Assembly: GCA_014189675.1 (NCBI GenBank)
Contig: DVAE01000014.1
Coordinates: 1-28,549 of the forward strand
Direction of reading: 5' to 3'
Length of the DNA stretch: 28,549 nucleotides
Source of the DNA: Candidatus Undinarchaeales archaeon SRR5007147.bin71
Lineage (GTDB): Archaea > Undinarchaeota > Undinarchaeia > Undinarchaeales > Undinarchaeaceae
Shown here: positions 1 to 8,013 of the stretch, one piece after another
Layout of the letters: the number at the start of each line of letters is the position of its first letter
Numbering within the stretch: position 1 is the first letter of the stretch
Program-made: the position numbers and the translations under genes
The notes under the pieces: model-generated
The model's input: the letters and a program-made list of their open reading frames with translations, nothing else
What the model was told of the DNA's origin: nothing
The model's database searches: none

Positions 1-1
1 A

Positions 2-358
2 TCTTGGTATTCAGGCTGTATGTGGGTTGGCGCAGACTGTGCAGATATAGATACTTATGACTCAACAACAGGCGACTGGTCAAGCAACAAGATTCTTTGT
101 GAAAGCTACGGGTGCGCTTTCTACGAAGCTTCTTGTGGAGTGATATCCGGAGCTCCTGAAGAATACATTGCTACTTGCTCCGCCGCTAACAGTAAAGAAT
201 CCTGCTCACTTATTTCTTCTAACTGTCTCTGGAAAGACTACAACCTGCCTTGGGTCGGTTGCTACGGAGGCTCAAGCTGCTCAGCAATACCTGATTCAGC
301 AACCTGTGAAGGAACTGGAGAAGTCGCATCAGCAGGCTGTGAATGGATTACTCAGTAA
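2..358 (+). CDS. Cys-rich surface-type protein, C-terminal fragment
   Basis: The reading frame is open from the window edge, so this is the 3' end of a longer gene; an in-frame ATG at position 20 is probably internal. The visible 118 residues contain 12 cysteines and several tryptophans and tyrosines. They are arranged as imperfect repeats in which a Cys pair is followed by a G/N-C-x-W/F element (GCMW, GCAF, NCLW, GCEW). No lysine-rich or DNA-binding segment is seen. Such disulfide-type repeats are usual in secreted or cell-surface proteins, so an extracellular location is inferred. The signal peptide and any membrane anchor would lie upstream, outside the window. I do not recognise a named family. 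The real gene is very likely; its function is unknown. Confidence 0.75.
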   Translation, partial: SWYSGCMWVGADCADIDTYDSTTGDWSSNKILCESYGCAFYEASCGVISGAPEEYIATCSAANSKESCSLISSNCLWKDYNLPWVGCYGGSSCSAIPDSATCEGTGEVASAGCEWITQ

Positions 359-382
359 AGCCTATCTTCTAACTCCTCTCAG

Positions 383-390
383 TTAAATTA
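383..390 (+). promoter_or_regulatory. possible TATA box for radB
   Basis: The A/T run TTAAATTA lies about 32-39 bases before the radB ATG, in the 63-base gap after the Cys-rich gene. The distance is a little long for a leaderless transcript. There is no clear ribosome binding site in front of radB. Weak call. Confidence 0.3.
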
Positions 391-421
391 AGCTCTAAAA
401 CATCACTTCCTTCGCTTTATT

Positions 422-1120
422 ATGAATTTGCTGTCCAGAAAAGCGAAAGCCCTTAACTTTGCCAGCTCTGGCTCAGAAAAACTAGACGAATTACTCGGCG
501 GTGGCTTCCCTGCCGGTGCAATTACTCATCTCTACGGACCTTCAGGCTCAGGAAAAACAAATATCGCTATGTCCGCCGCCGTAAGCTCAGCCGGCTCCGG
601 AAAGGCAATCTACCTTGACACTGAAGGAGGCTTCCATCTGGACAGGCTGAGGCAAATTCTTCCAAAACCTGAGCTTGCCAAGAATATACTTCTCAAACAA
701 CTCTACTCCTTCAAGGAGCAGAAGTCAGTTGTCTCTCAGCTCCAGCGCTTCGTGGACTATAAGTGCCGCCTCATCGTTTTGGACAGCGCTGTAAGCCTCT
801 ACAGGCTGGAGAACTCAGGAAGCCGTGGTGATATGCTGGACAACAGCCGAGAACTTGGGCGGCAGATGGCACAGCTCTCCAAAATAGCGAGACAAAACCA
901 GGTCCCAATAATAGTCTGCAACCAGGTCTACGAATCCTTCAGAAAGAAGGGATCAGTCGAGCCTGTCGGCCGAGACGTGATGGCATACTGGTCAAAAACA
1001 GCCCTGGAACTCGGAAGAAAAGGAAGCTCAAGATGGGCAATGCTGGCAAGGCATCCATCTAAAAAAGCCGGTGAGGAAAGTAAGTTCAAAATAGACAATG
1101 AAGGCATAAGTAAAGCTTAA
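422..1120 (+). CDS. radB: RadB, RecA/Rad51-family recombinase paralog
   Basis: RadB is the short archaeal RecA-family ATPase that assists the recombinase RadA in homologous recombination and DNA repair. This 232-residue protein has the size of the family and lacks the N-terminal helix-hairpin-helix domain of RadA. The Walker A motif GPSGSGKT is at residues 39-46 and the Walker B strand CRLIVLDS at 115-122. The N-terminal segment SGSEKLDELLGGGFPAG (16-32) is typical of RadA/RadB. The C-terminal part (LGRKGSSRWAMLARHPSK) is basic and probably contacts DNA. ATG 422 is the first start in frame. The gene is followed after 15 bases by a small membrane protein gene. RadB occurs mainly in Euryarchaeota and some DPANN lineages, so it helps place the organism among the Archaea. 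Confidence 0.93.
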   Translation: MNLLSRKAKALNFASSGSEKLDELLGGGFPAGAITHLYGPSGSGKTNIAMSAAVSSAGSGKAIYLDTEGGFHLDRLRQILPKPELAKNILLKQLYSFKEQKSVVSQLQRFVDYKCRLIVLDSAVSLYRLENSGSRGDMLDNSRELGRQMAQLSKIARQNQVPIIVCNQVYESFRKKGSVEPVGRDVMAYWSKTALELGRKGSSRWAMLARHPSKKAGEESKFKIDNEGISKA

Positions 1121-1135
1121 AAAGACCAAGAGTTT

Positions 1136-1372
1136 ATGTTAAATATTATGGCAGCACGCGATAAACTCTTTGGAGCGGCACTTTCACTCGCTTCTCTCGG
1201 GCTTGGAGCTGGTTATTTCTACGCACTCTTCGGACCAGGTGGATACGCGCTCTGGGCAATGAGTATAGCTGTTTCTGCACTCGTTGTTGTATTTCTGCTT
1301 ATTTTCACCTGGGCTGGCTGGGTAATAATGACTTCGCCTACAGTTGAGGAACTGGAAACAAAGAAAAAATAA
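1136..1372 (+). CDS. small two-helix membrane protein, unknown function
   Basis: This 78-residue protein has two predicted membrane helices, roughly residues 13-31 and 39-66, a short Gly/Pro-rich turn between them (FGPGGYA), and a charged C-terminal tail ending in three lysines. There is no recognisable catalytic motif. The start may be ATG 1136 or ATG 1148; the second gives MAARDKLFG and is equally plausible because no strong ribosome binding site decides between them. It lies 15 bases after radB, so the two may be co-transcribed, but nothing in the sequence ties it functionally to recombination. Hydrophobic composition with a positively charged tail supports a real integral membrane protein. 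Confidence 0.65.
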   Translation: MLNIMAARDKLFGAALSLASLGLGAGYFYALFGPGGYALWAMSIAVSALVVVFLLIFTWAGWVIMTSPTVEELETKKK

Positions 1373-1373
1373 C

Positions 1374-1386
1374 AATAAATTATTAA
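1374..1386 (+). promoter_or_regulatory. TATA box for the pyrD operon
   Basis: The A/T block AATAAATTATTAA is centred about 30 bases before ATG 1410. This is the spacing expected for an archaeal TATA box and a transcript starting at or next to the start codon. It supports choosing ATG 1410 for pyrD and marks the start of the pyr-prs-rpiA operon. Confidence 0.5.
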
Positions 1387-1409
1387 CCTTCTCTAACTAT
1401 TGCGTATTC

Positions 1410-2312
1410 ATGAAGCCCAAGCTCTCTGTCACTCTTTGCGGCATAAACTTAGATAATCCCACTGTTCTTGCATCAGGCATAATAGGGAATACTGGAGAAC
1501 TCCTCAAGCGAGCAGGTGACGAAGGCGCAGGCGCTGTTACTACAAAAAGCATAAGCCTCGAGCCATGGGACGGTCATCCTTCTCCGAATGTTGTCGAACT
1601 CGAAAAAGGTTTGCTAAACGCTATGGGTTTGCCAAATCCTGGAGCTGAGAATTTTGTAGAGGAAATTAATATAGCTAAACAGGGCGATGCGCCTGTTATA
1701 GCGAGCATTGTCGAGAGCACAATACAAGGATATGCTGATGTAATCTCTATACTCGAGAGCTCGGAACCACATATGTACGAGCTAAACGCCTCCTGCCCTA
1801 ATGTAAAGGGAGGTCAGGACATAAGCAGGAGCCCAGAACTGGCAGGAAAGCTTGTTGAGAAAGCCTGCGGCGTCACAAATGCCCCAATTTCCTTCAAGAT
1901 AAGTCCTGACGCGGGAAAGCTCGCGGATGTCGCCCGAGCAGTAGATGAATCCGGCGCATCGGCTATAACTGCTGTCAATACGCTTCCTGCAAAAGCAATT
2001 GACTCTAAAGCAAATCTTCCAGTCCTTTACAACAAAATAGGCGGTTTATCTGGAGACTTGCTTCATCCGATAGCCCTGCGCTGCGTCAGTGAAATCTCAG
2101 ACGCTGTTGAAATACCTATAATAGGAACTGGGGGCGTCAGCACCGGTCAGCACGCTGCCGAGATGATATCTTCCGGAGCAAGAGCCGTCGGAATCGGCAC
2201 AGCGGTCTGGCATCACGGTGTCGGAGTGTTCAAAAAAGTCTCAAATGAACTCTCTTCAATTATGGAAAAAAAGGGATTTGAAAGTGTGGAGGATATTGAA
2301 CATGGAATTTGA
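1410..2312 (+). CDS. pyrD: dihydroorotate dehydrogenase, class 1B catalytic subunit
   Basis: PyrD oxidises dihydroorotate to orotate in de novo pyrimidine synthesis. The 300-residue protein is an FMN-binding TIM barrel. The motif NASCPN (126-131) carries the catalytic cysteine (C129) of class 1 enzymes; class 2 enzymes have serine there. FMN-contacting elements include TTKSI (44-48), SFKISPD (161-167) and GTGGV (239-243). The frame is open upstream to an ATG at 1344, but that would overlap the preceding gene. ATG 1410 gives the usual N-terminus (PKLSVTLCGINLDNP) and sits 30 bases after a TATA box. The next gene is the electron-transfer subunit PyrK, starting 11 bases before this stop, which fixes the enzyme as the NAD-linked class 1B heterotetramer. 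Confidence 0.95.
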   Translation: MKPKLSVTLCGINLDNPTVLASGIIGNTGELLKRAGDEGAGAVTTKSISLEPWDGHPSPNVVELEKGLLNAMGLPNPGAENFVEEINIAKQGDAPVIASIVESTIQGYADVISILESSEPHMYELNASCPNVKGGQDISRSPELAGKLVEKACGVTNAPISFKISPDAGKLADVARAVDESGASAITAVNTLPAKAIDSKANLPVLYNKIGGLSGDLLHPIALRCVSEISDAVEIPIIGTGGVSTGQHAAEMISSGARAVGIGTAVWHHGVGVFKKVSNELSSIMEKKGFESVEDIEHGI

Positions 2313-3093
2313 CGTCGAAAAGACTTACAAAGTCTCAGAAATACGCCAGGAGACGGACAAGGTCAAAACATTTTTCTTTGATTTCCCTAAAAAAGCGAAG
2401 CCGGGCCAGTTTATAATGCTCTGGATTCCCGGAAAGGAAGAAGTTCCGATGAGTGTTTCCTATTCTGACGGGAAAAGGCTCGCAATAAGCGCCTTTGCAG
2501 TCGGTGAAACCACTGAAAAGCTACATGCCCTCCAAGTTGGCGATTTAGTCGGCATCCGCGGACCTCTTGGAAATCCATGGACTTTAGAAGGACGAAAATT
2601 GGCTTTTGTTGCCGGAGGGTATGGAAGCGCCCCTCTCGCCTTCTTCGCCGAAGAGCTTGGAGAAGCTGTTGAAATAAGCGCCTTCCTTGGCGCAAGGACT
2701 AAGGACCTTCTCCTTTTTGAAGAAAGGCTGAAGAAGGCTTGTAAAGAAGTAATTTGTACTACTGATGACGGTTCTTACGGAGAAAAAGGGCTCGTCACAG
2801 AGCCGCTGGAAAAACTCCTTCAGAAAAAGGAATTTGATACAGTCTATGTCTGCGGTCCTGAAGGTCTTGAAAAAGCTGTTTTTGATCTCTGCGAAAAATA
2901 CGACATAGCAATGCAGGCGAGCCTTGAAAGGATTTTCAAATGTGGACTCGGGATGTGCGGAGCCTGTGTAGCAGGAAAATACAGAATCTGCACAGATGGT
3001 CCTGTTTTGGACAGAGAAAAGTTGAGAGGAGTAAAAGACTTCGGAAAATTCAGCAGAGACAAAGCAGGGAGGAAGAAGAACTATGGTAGTTGA
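2302..3093 (+). CDS. pyrK: dihydroorotate dehydrogenase electron-transfer subunit PyrK
   Basis: PyrK passes electrons from the FMN of PyrD to NAD+ through FAD and a [2Fe-2S] cluster. The 263-residue protein has a ferredoxin-reductase-like FAD barrel (residues 1-95, with VPMSVSYSDG at 49-58), a nucleotide-binding domain (about 98-205, with FVAGGYGSAPLAF and VYVCGPEGLE) and a C-terminal cluster-binding loop with cysteines 214, 219, 222 and 230 (CGLGMCGACVAGKYRIC). In-frame starts further upstream lie deep in pyrD. ATG 2302 gives the standard N-terminus and the small overlap typical of this operon. It overlaps pyrC by 11 bases downstream. The Arg usual in the FAD motif RPxS is Val here, which I regard as a family variant rather than damage. 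Confidence 0.94.
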   Translation: MEFDVEKTYKVSEIRQETDKVKTFFFDFPKKAKPGQFIMLWIPGKEEVPMSVSYSDGKRLAISAFAVGETTEKLHALQVGDLVGIRGPLGNPWTLEGRKLAFVAGGYGSAPLAFFAEELGEAVEISAFLGARTKDLLLFEERLKKACKEVICTTDDGSYGEKGLVTEPLEKLLQKKEFDTVYVCGPEGLEKAVFDLCEKYDIAMQASLERIFKCGLGMCGACVAGKYRICTDGPVLDREKLRGVKDFGKFSRDKAGRKKNYGS

Positions 3094-4360
3094 TTTTGTT
3101 CTTGAGAATTGTAAAATAGCAAGACCTGATGGAATTCTGGAAGCCAGCATTGCCATAAATAATGGAAGAATACAAAAAATCGCCCTCAGTGATGCAATGC
3201 CGAAAGCAGAAAATACAATTGACATGTCTAAAAAAATAGTCCTGCCTGGTGCTATCGATCCTCATGTTCATTTCAGAGATCCTGGATTCACTGAAAAGGA
3301 AGATTTTGAAACAGGCTCCCTCTCAGCTCTCTTTGGAGGAGTCACCACAATTTTAGATATGCCAAATACTAAACCCTTTACTGGAACTTCAGAAGAATTT
3401 GAGAAAAAGAAAACCCTTGCCGAGGAAAAATCCTATATTGATTTCAGCCTCTACTTCGGAGCGATGGACGGCAATATTTGGGAAATGAGGAAGGTAAATC
3501 CAATAGGCTACAAATTTTATCTTGACCATCCTGATATTGTAGGATATTCAGGTCTCAAAGCAGCAGCATCTTCTCTTGAAAACAAAATTTTTGCAGTCCA
3601 CGCAGAGGATCCCGATATTATGCATGAGAATTTGAAGAAAAATTCAGCCGCAGATCCGGAAAGACACGGAAAAATAAGAACTGCAGAGGCCGAAATGGAG
3701 TCTGTCAAATCAATATTGAATATAGAAATGGGAAGCAACAAGTTGTATTTCTGTCACCTCTCAACTCCCTCTGCTGTAAAGGCAGTTCACGAAGCAGGAC
3801 ATTTCTCAGAGCTTGCAACACCTCATCTATTCCTGAGCCGTGAGAATTCAGCCGAGCTCGGTAACTTCGCAAGAATTAATCCAAGTTTGAAAAGCGAGGA
3901 AGACAGACTGGGTCTCTGGAAAGTTCTTTCTCTCGTCAGCACTCTTGCTACCGATCATGCTCCTCATCTTATTTCTGAAAAAGAGAGCGCAAGCCCTCCT
4001 TCAGGAATGCCCGGAGTTGAGACCTTCCTCCCACTTATGATTGATTCAGTAAACAGGGGATTTCTCGACTGGACTGATGTAGCAAGACTCTGCTCAGCAG
4101 GAGCTTCCAATATCTTCGGACTTGTAAATAAGGGAATAATTGAAGAAGGGAAGGACGCTGATTTAGTTATTGTTGACAGAAAAAAAGTCTGGGAAGTAAA
4201 AGCCAGCAAATTACACTCAAAGTGTGCTTGGACGCCCTTCGAAGGAAGAAAAATAAGAGGAAAAATAGATTCAGTATTCCGTGGAGGAAAGCTTGCAATA
4301 GATAAAGGAAAACTTCTTGTGAAGCCAGGTCAGGGGAAATACATTGCACCCGAAAGATAA
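3083..4360 (+). CDS. pyrC: dihydroorotase (PyrC)
   Basis: Dihydroorotase cyclises carbamoyl-aspartate to dihydroorotate, the substrate of the neighbouring PyrD/PyrK. This 425-residue amidohydrolase has the zinc pair HVH (61 and 63) in DPHVHFRDPGFTEKEDF, the carboxylated-lysine candidate K144 (GYKFYL), histidines 173 (AVHAED) and 225 (CHLST), and the catalytic aspartate D291 in ATDHAPH. All binuclear zinc residues are therefore present, so it should be active rather than one of the inactive dihydroorotase homologues. The length fits the class I (long) type. A purine-rich ribosome binding site (GGGAGGAAG) lies about 10 bases before ATG 3083, inside pyrK. Aspartate carbamoyltransferase and PyrE/PyrF are not in the window. 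Confidence 0.95.
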   Translation: MVVDFVLENCKIARPDGILEASIAINNGRIQKIALSDAMPKAENTIDMSKKIVLPGAIDPHVHFRDPGFTEKEDFETGSLSALFGGVTTILDMPNTKPFTGTSEEFEKKKTLAEEKSYIDFSLYFGAMDGNIWEMRKVNPIGYKFYLDHPDIVGYSGLKAAASSLENKIFAVHAEDPDIMHENLKKNSAADPERHGKIRTAEAEMESVKSILNIEMGSNKLYFCHLSTPSAVKAVHEAGHFSELATPHLFLSRENSAELGNFARINPSLKSEEDRLGLWKVLSLVSTLATDHAPHLISEKESASPPSGMPGVETFLPLMIDSVNRGFLDWTDVARLCSAGASNIFGLVNKGIIEEGKDADLVIVDRKKVWEVKASKLHSKCAWTPFEGRKIRGKIDSVFRGGKLAIDKGKLLVKPGQGKYIAPER

Positions 4361-4384
4361 AAAAGGGGGAATACAAGGAATATT

Positions 4385-5281
4385 ATGGATGTAGTTCTGG
4401 CATGCTCAAAGGCGCAGGTTCTCGGGCAGAGAATAGCCAAGCAGTTTAGCGCGGAGCTTGTTGAGTACGAGACACGAAAGTTCTCGGACGGGGAAATTTA
4501 CTCAAGAATACTGGGAAATGTCAACAATAAAGAAGTTATTATTGTTCAGGCAGGCTATCCTGAGCCAAATGATGCTCTTATTGAGCTCTTTCTAGTTGTA
4601 GATGCTTGTAGGAGCCTGAACTCTCGCAGAATTCGTGTAGTAATGCCTTACTTTCCCTATGCTAGACAGGATAAGAGGTTCAACAGGGGTGAATCTCTAA
4701 GTCTTCACGTTATAGCAGATCTTCTGAAGTCTATGGGTGTTTCTCTCGTTGTAACTGCAGACGCCCATTTTAAAGAAGACTATGGATCCTATGATTTTTT
4801 CGGGATAAAGTCCTATAATATCAGTGGCGGAACTGTGATTGCAGAACATATTAAAGAAAAATTCAAACTGGACGACTTTGTCATTATCTCTCCTGATCTC
4901 GGTTCACGTGGAATGATTGATGAAGCCTCCAAAAATGTCGGGGCCAAGACAATGAAGATAGATAAGAAAAGAAAAAGCGAGACCGAAGTCGAAATGACTG
5001 CAAATGACCTTGATGTAAAAGGAAAGGATGTTCTGATTATAGACGACATAATAAGCACAGGAGGTACTATGTTGAAGGCAATTGAGCTTATGAAAAAAGC
5101 CGGTGCCAACAGAGTTTTCGCAGGAGCAACACACGGCATATTTTCAAAAAATTCCTTCAAAAAACTTGAAAAAGCCACAAATTATCTTGTCACTACTGAT
5201 TCAATACAGACAGGAGTTATGGAAGTTACGCTCGCCGGCGAGATTATGAAGGTAATTGAGGACAGCAGGGTATATTTCTAA
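4385..5281 (+). CDS. prs: ribose-phosphate pyrophosphokinase (PRPP synthetase)
   Basis: This enzyme makes PRPP from ribose-5-phosphate and ATP, feeding orotate phosphoribosylation and other nucleotide pathways. The 298-residue protein has the two phosphoribosyltransferase-like domains of the family. Visible elements are RKFSDGEIY (31-39), the ATP-binding and flexible region YFPYARQDKRF (89-99), the metal-binding ADAH (125-128) and the PRPP loop LIIDDIISTGGT (217-228). It is shorter than bacterial class I enzymes (about 315 residues), in line with archaeal forms. It lies 24 bases after pyrC, with a G-rich run (4364-4369) as possible ribosome binding site. Its stop overlaps the start of rpiA, whose product supplies its substrate. 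Confidence 0.95.
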   Translation: MDVVLACSKAQVLGQRIAKQFSAELVEYETRKFSDGEIYSRILGNVNNKEVIIVQAGYPEPNDALIELFLVVDACRSLNSRRIRVVMPYFPYARQDKRFNRGESLSLHVIADLLKSMGVSLVVTADAHFKEDYGSYDFFGIKSYNISGGTVIAEHIKEKFKLDDFVIISPDLGSRGMIDEASKNVGAKTMKIDKKRKSETEVEMTANDLDVKGKDVLIIDDIISTGGTMLKAIELMKKAGANRVFAGATHGIFSKNSFKKLEKATNYLVTTDSIQTGVMEVTLAGEIMKVIEDSRVYF

Positions 5282-5934
5282 TGGATTCTGAGGAAAAGAA
5301 AAAACTTGTCGCAGAGGAAGCTTCAAAACTTGCCGATGATGGACAAATAGTCGGTCTCGGAACTGGAAGTACAGCATCTTATTTTATCAAAGCTCTTGCC
5401 TCTAGAAATTTAGACATAACTTGTGTTTCAAGCTCAAAAAGAAGCTCTGAACTGGCAGAAAGTCTCGGTATTAAAACTCTTGAGCCGGAGAATGTTGAAA
5501 AAATAGATCTTTATGTTGACGGAGCTGACGAAGTTTCAAAAGATTTAGATTTGATAAAGGGTGGAGGTGGAGCACACACTCTTGAGAAGAATTTAGCCTA
5601 CCGAGCAGAGAGATTTATTGTTATTGTGGATGACAGCAAGCTTACCCATCTTCTGGGGGACTTCCCGCTTCCGGTTGAGCTCAGAGAGGAATTTTTAGAT
5701 GAAGGCAAAAAAGCACTCGAAGCACTGGGAGCAAAGGTTACACTACGTGAAAATTTCAAGACTGACCTAGGAAATCCTATTTTAGATTGCAAGTTCAGCG
5801 CAATTCTCAAACCAGCCGAGCTTGAGAGGATTATAAACAATATCGACGGAGTAATTGACAATGGTATATTTTCAAAAGAGAAGGTAAGTGAAGTCCTAGT
5901 CGGAACTGACGAAGGAATCAAGCGTCTTTCTTAG
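5281..5934 (+). CDS. rpiA: ribose-5-phosphate isomerase A
   Basis: RpiA interconverts ribulose-5-phosphate and ribose-5-phosphate, the sugar used by the adjacent PRPP synthetase. The 217-residue protein shows the family signatures GLGTGST (25-31, phosphate binding), DGADEV (80-85) and KGGGGAHTLEK (93-103). The last contains the catalytic glutamate E102 and the lysine at 93. Length is normal for the family. The ATG shares one base with the prs stop codon (TAATG), so translation of the two is probably coupled. The 3' end overlaps the 3' end of the convergent topA by 17 bases. Confidence 0.95.
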   Translation: MDSEEKKKLVAEEASKLADDGQIVGLGTGSTASYFIKALASRNLDITCVSSSKRSSELAESLGIKTLEPENVEKIDLYVDGADEVSKDLDLIKGGGGAHTLEKNLAYRAERFIVIVDDSKLTHLLGDFPLPVELREEFLDEGKKALEALGAKVTLRENFKTDLGNPILDCKFSAILKPAELERIINNIDGVIDNGIFSKEKVSEVLVGTDEGIKRLS

Positions 5935-7996
5935 TTTTTTTATCCTTTCCCCACTCTTCCTTTGATTTGCAGGCAGGGTCTATACACATAGAGAACTTTC
6001 GTTTCCCCTTCCTTACTACTTCTATCATAGGAAGTCCGTCGTGTTCACATTCCTTCTTCATAGGAACAATAAGTGCTCCCTGTGGAAGAGGGTAGGAGTT
6101 CGTACAATCAGGATATCCGCTACAACCAATGAACTGCTTCCCACTTGCTCGTGAGCGTCTGATTATAAGATCATTTTTACACAGCTTGCAGATACTGATA
6201 GTTCTCTGCTCTTTCAACGTTTTAACATATTTTTCAGCAAGCTCTTCTCCAATCTCCTTTATATGCTCTTTAAATCGAAGAATTACGGTCTTCAGAGTTT
6301 CCCTTGCCTCTTCGAGAACTTCCTCTCTATTTCCCTCTCCTGTCTTTATAGATTCAACATAGGCTTCGAACTTTTGTGTAAGCTCTTCAGATGTAAGCTC
6401 AGGAGCATGCTCAGAAAGAACGCTGACAACTGTTAAGCCCAACTCAGTAACTTCTATTTTCTGATTGTGGATATATTTCCTATCATAAAGAGTCTGAAGT
6501 ATCGATGCGCGAGTTGCCTTTGTTCCTATTCCAATAGTCTCCATTTTCTTGACTATTGTCGCCTGCGAATATCTGGCAGGGGGCTTAGTTTTTTTCGCAG
6601 TCTTACTCAGTTTTTCCACTTCTTCTTCAGAAGCCTCTTCAAAAGGAGGAAGTTCCTCTTCCTTCTTCGAATAATATTTTCCGTAAATTCCTATCCACTG
6701 CTTGTCAAGTGTTATTGCGCCGCGGGCGAAGAAAGGCTCGCCTGCTATTGAAAAAGATACTGTCTGACTCTGCCTTGTTGCAGTTTCCCCGAATGACGCA
6801 AGGAAGCGCCTTGCAATCAAATCAAAGATTCTTGCCTCCTCATCATTGAGTTTTTTCGGAACTTCTCCAGTCGGATATATACAAGGGTGAGCTGGATCAG
6901 TTTTCTTTCCCTCATTTGCTTTTAGCTCCGGTTTTTTCAGGAGTTCCTCTGCTATTTTCTTATATGCGCTTATTTTTGTCAGAGCTTTCACCATTGTTTT
7001 AGTCTCAATTCCGGCCGGAAGTTTCTGCGAGCTTGTTCTTGGATAAGAGATAAGTCCTTGGTCATAGAGGCTCTGCGAAAATCTCTGTGTCTTCTTTGGA
7101 GAATATTTGAAAGCTCTGTAAGATTCGCTCTGTAGTGTGCTGAGATTGAAAGGCGCAGGAGCTTCTTCCTTAATAGTGCGTTTCTCAATTTTTTCCACTA
7201 TTGCAGGATTTTCATTGCATTTCTCATAAGTCTCAGAAGCTTTTTCTTTGTCAAAGAAGCGTTCCTCTCTATGCATTATCTTTAATCCATTTTCAAGAAG
7301 AGCGCTTATTTCCCAGTAAGGCTCTGGAACAAAGTCTGCAATTTCCTTCTCTCTGTCGCTGAGAACTTTTAAAGTAGGGCTCTGAACTCGTCCTGCAGAT
7401 ATTGGACGGTATCCTCCTACTGCTTTACTATAAGCGGCTGAAAGAGCCCGAGAAGTATTAATTCCCCAGTACCAGTCCAGGAAGTGACGAGTTATACCGG
7501 CTTCCACCATTTCAGTATCTAATTCGTACTGATTTTGGTAGGCTTTTTCTATTTCAGTCTCAGTCAGGGCAGAAAATTTCATTCTGTGAGTATTTTCAAG
7601 AGCTTTCGTCTTCCCAAGTTCGTGAATTATATTGTATCCAATAAGTGAGCCCTCTATATCGTAGTCGCATGCATTTATGAATTCGCTGGCATTTTTTGCA
7701 AGCTTTTTGAGGCTTGCAAGATAAGGTTTAGAGAAAGCAGAAGATTTTGAAACTCCGTGAGAGGGAACCCACTCAATTTCAAATATAGGATATCCTCTCT
7801 GCCCCTCCTTAGGTCTGAGTGTATAAAGATGGCCAACAGCAGGCGCGACAATTATATCCTTTCCGTCTTTTGTGAAAACATAGTATTTAGCCTTCCCAGC
7901 TTTTTCCTCTACCGCAGTTCCGCCTGAAAGAAATTCGGCTATCCGCTGGCTGACTTTCGGCTTCTCCGTAACTACAAGTGTATATCCCTTTTCCAT
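5918..7996 (-). CDS. topA: DNA topoisomerase I (type IA)
   Basis: Type IA topoisomerases relax negatively supercoiled DNA by passing strands through a single-strand break. The 692-residue protein begins with a TOPRIM domain holding E11 and the acidic motif DYDIEG (111-116). The active-site tyrosine is Y318 in GLISYPRTSS, and the motif TIGIGTKATRASI (487-499) is conserved in the fourth domain. The C-terminus has a four-cysteine zinc finger (C603, C606, C625, C631; CKLCKND and GCSGYPDC) and a second cysteine group (C650, C671, C676). There is no helicase domain, so this is not reverse gyrase. The gene starts 17 bases after serA and probably belongs to the same minus-strand transcript. Its last 17 bases overlap rpiA. 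Confidence 0.95.
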   Translation of the reverse strand: MEKGYTLVVTEKPKVSQRIAEFLSGGTAVEEKAGKAKYYVFTKDGKDIIVAPAVGHLYTLRPKEGQRGYPIFEIEWVPSHGVSKSSAFSKPYLASLKKLAKNASEFINACDYDIEGSLIGYNIIHELGKTKALENTHRMKFSALTETEIEKAYQNQYELDTEMVEAGITRHFLDWYWGINTSRALSAAYSKAVGGYRPISAGRVQSPTLKVLSDREKEIADFVPEPYWEISALLENGLKIMHREERFFDKEKASETYEKCNENPAIVEKIEKRTIKEEAPAPFNLSTLQSESYRAFKYSPKKTQRFSQSLYDQGLISYPRTSSQKLPAGIETKTMVKALTKISAYKKIAEELLKKPELKANEGKKTDPAHPCIYPTGEVPKKLNDEEARIFDLIARRFLASFGETATRQSQTVSFSIAGEPFFARGAITLDKQWIGIYGKYYSKKEEELPPFEEASEEEVEKLSKTAKKTKPPARYSQATIVKKMETIGIGTKATRASILQTLYDRKYIHNQKIEVTELGLTVVSVLSEHAPELTSEELTQKFEAYVESIKTGEGNREEVLEEARETLKTVILRFKEHIKEIGEELAEKYVKTLKEQRTISICKLCKNDLIIRRSRASGKQFIGCSGYPDCTNSYPLPQGALIVPMKKECEHDGLPMIEVVRKGKRKFSMCIDPACKSKEEWGKDKKTKKDA
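5935..5941 (+). terminator. possible oligo-T terminator after rpiA
   Basis: Seven consecutive T follow the rpiA stop directly on the plus strand. Archaeal RNA polymerase can terminate at such runs without a hairpin. The run lies inside the topA coding region on the other strand, which is a reason for caution. Confidence 0.35.
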
Positions 7997-8013
7997 CTTT
8001 CCAATGCTCCTAT

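Noticed and set aside
1344-1409. Upstream extension of pyrD
   Set aside because: The added 22 residues do not resemble the family N-terminus and overlap the preceding gene; the TATA box favours ATG 1410.
2584-3225. 213-codon open frame on the minus strand
   Set aside because: It lies fully antisense to pyrK and pyrC, whose motifs are unmistakable, and its product has no recognisable pattern.
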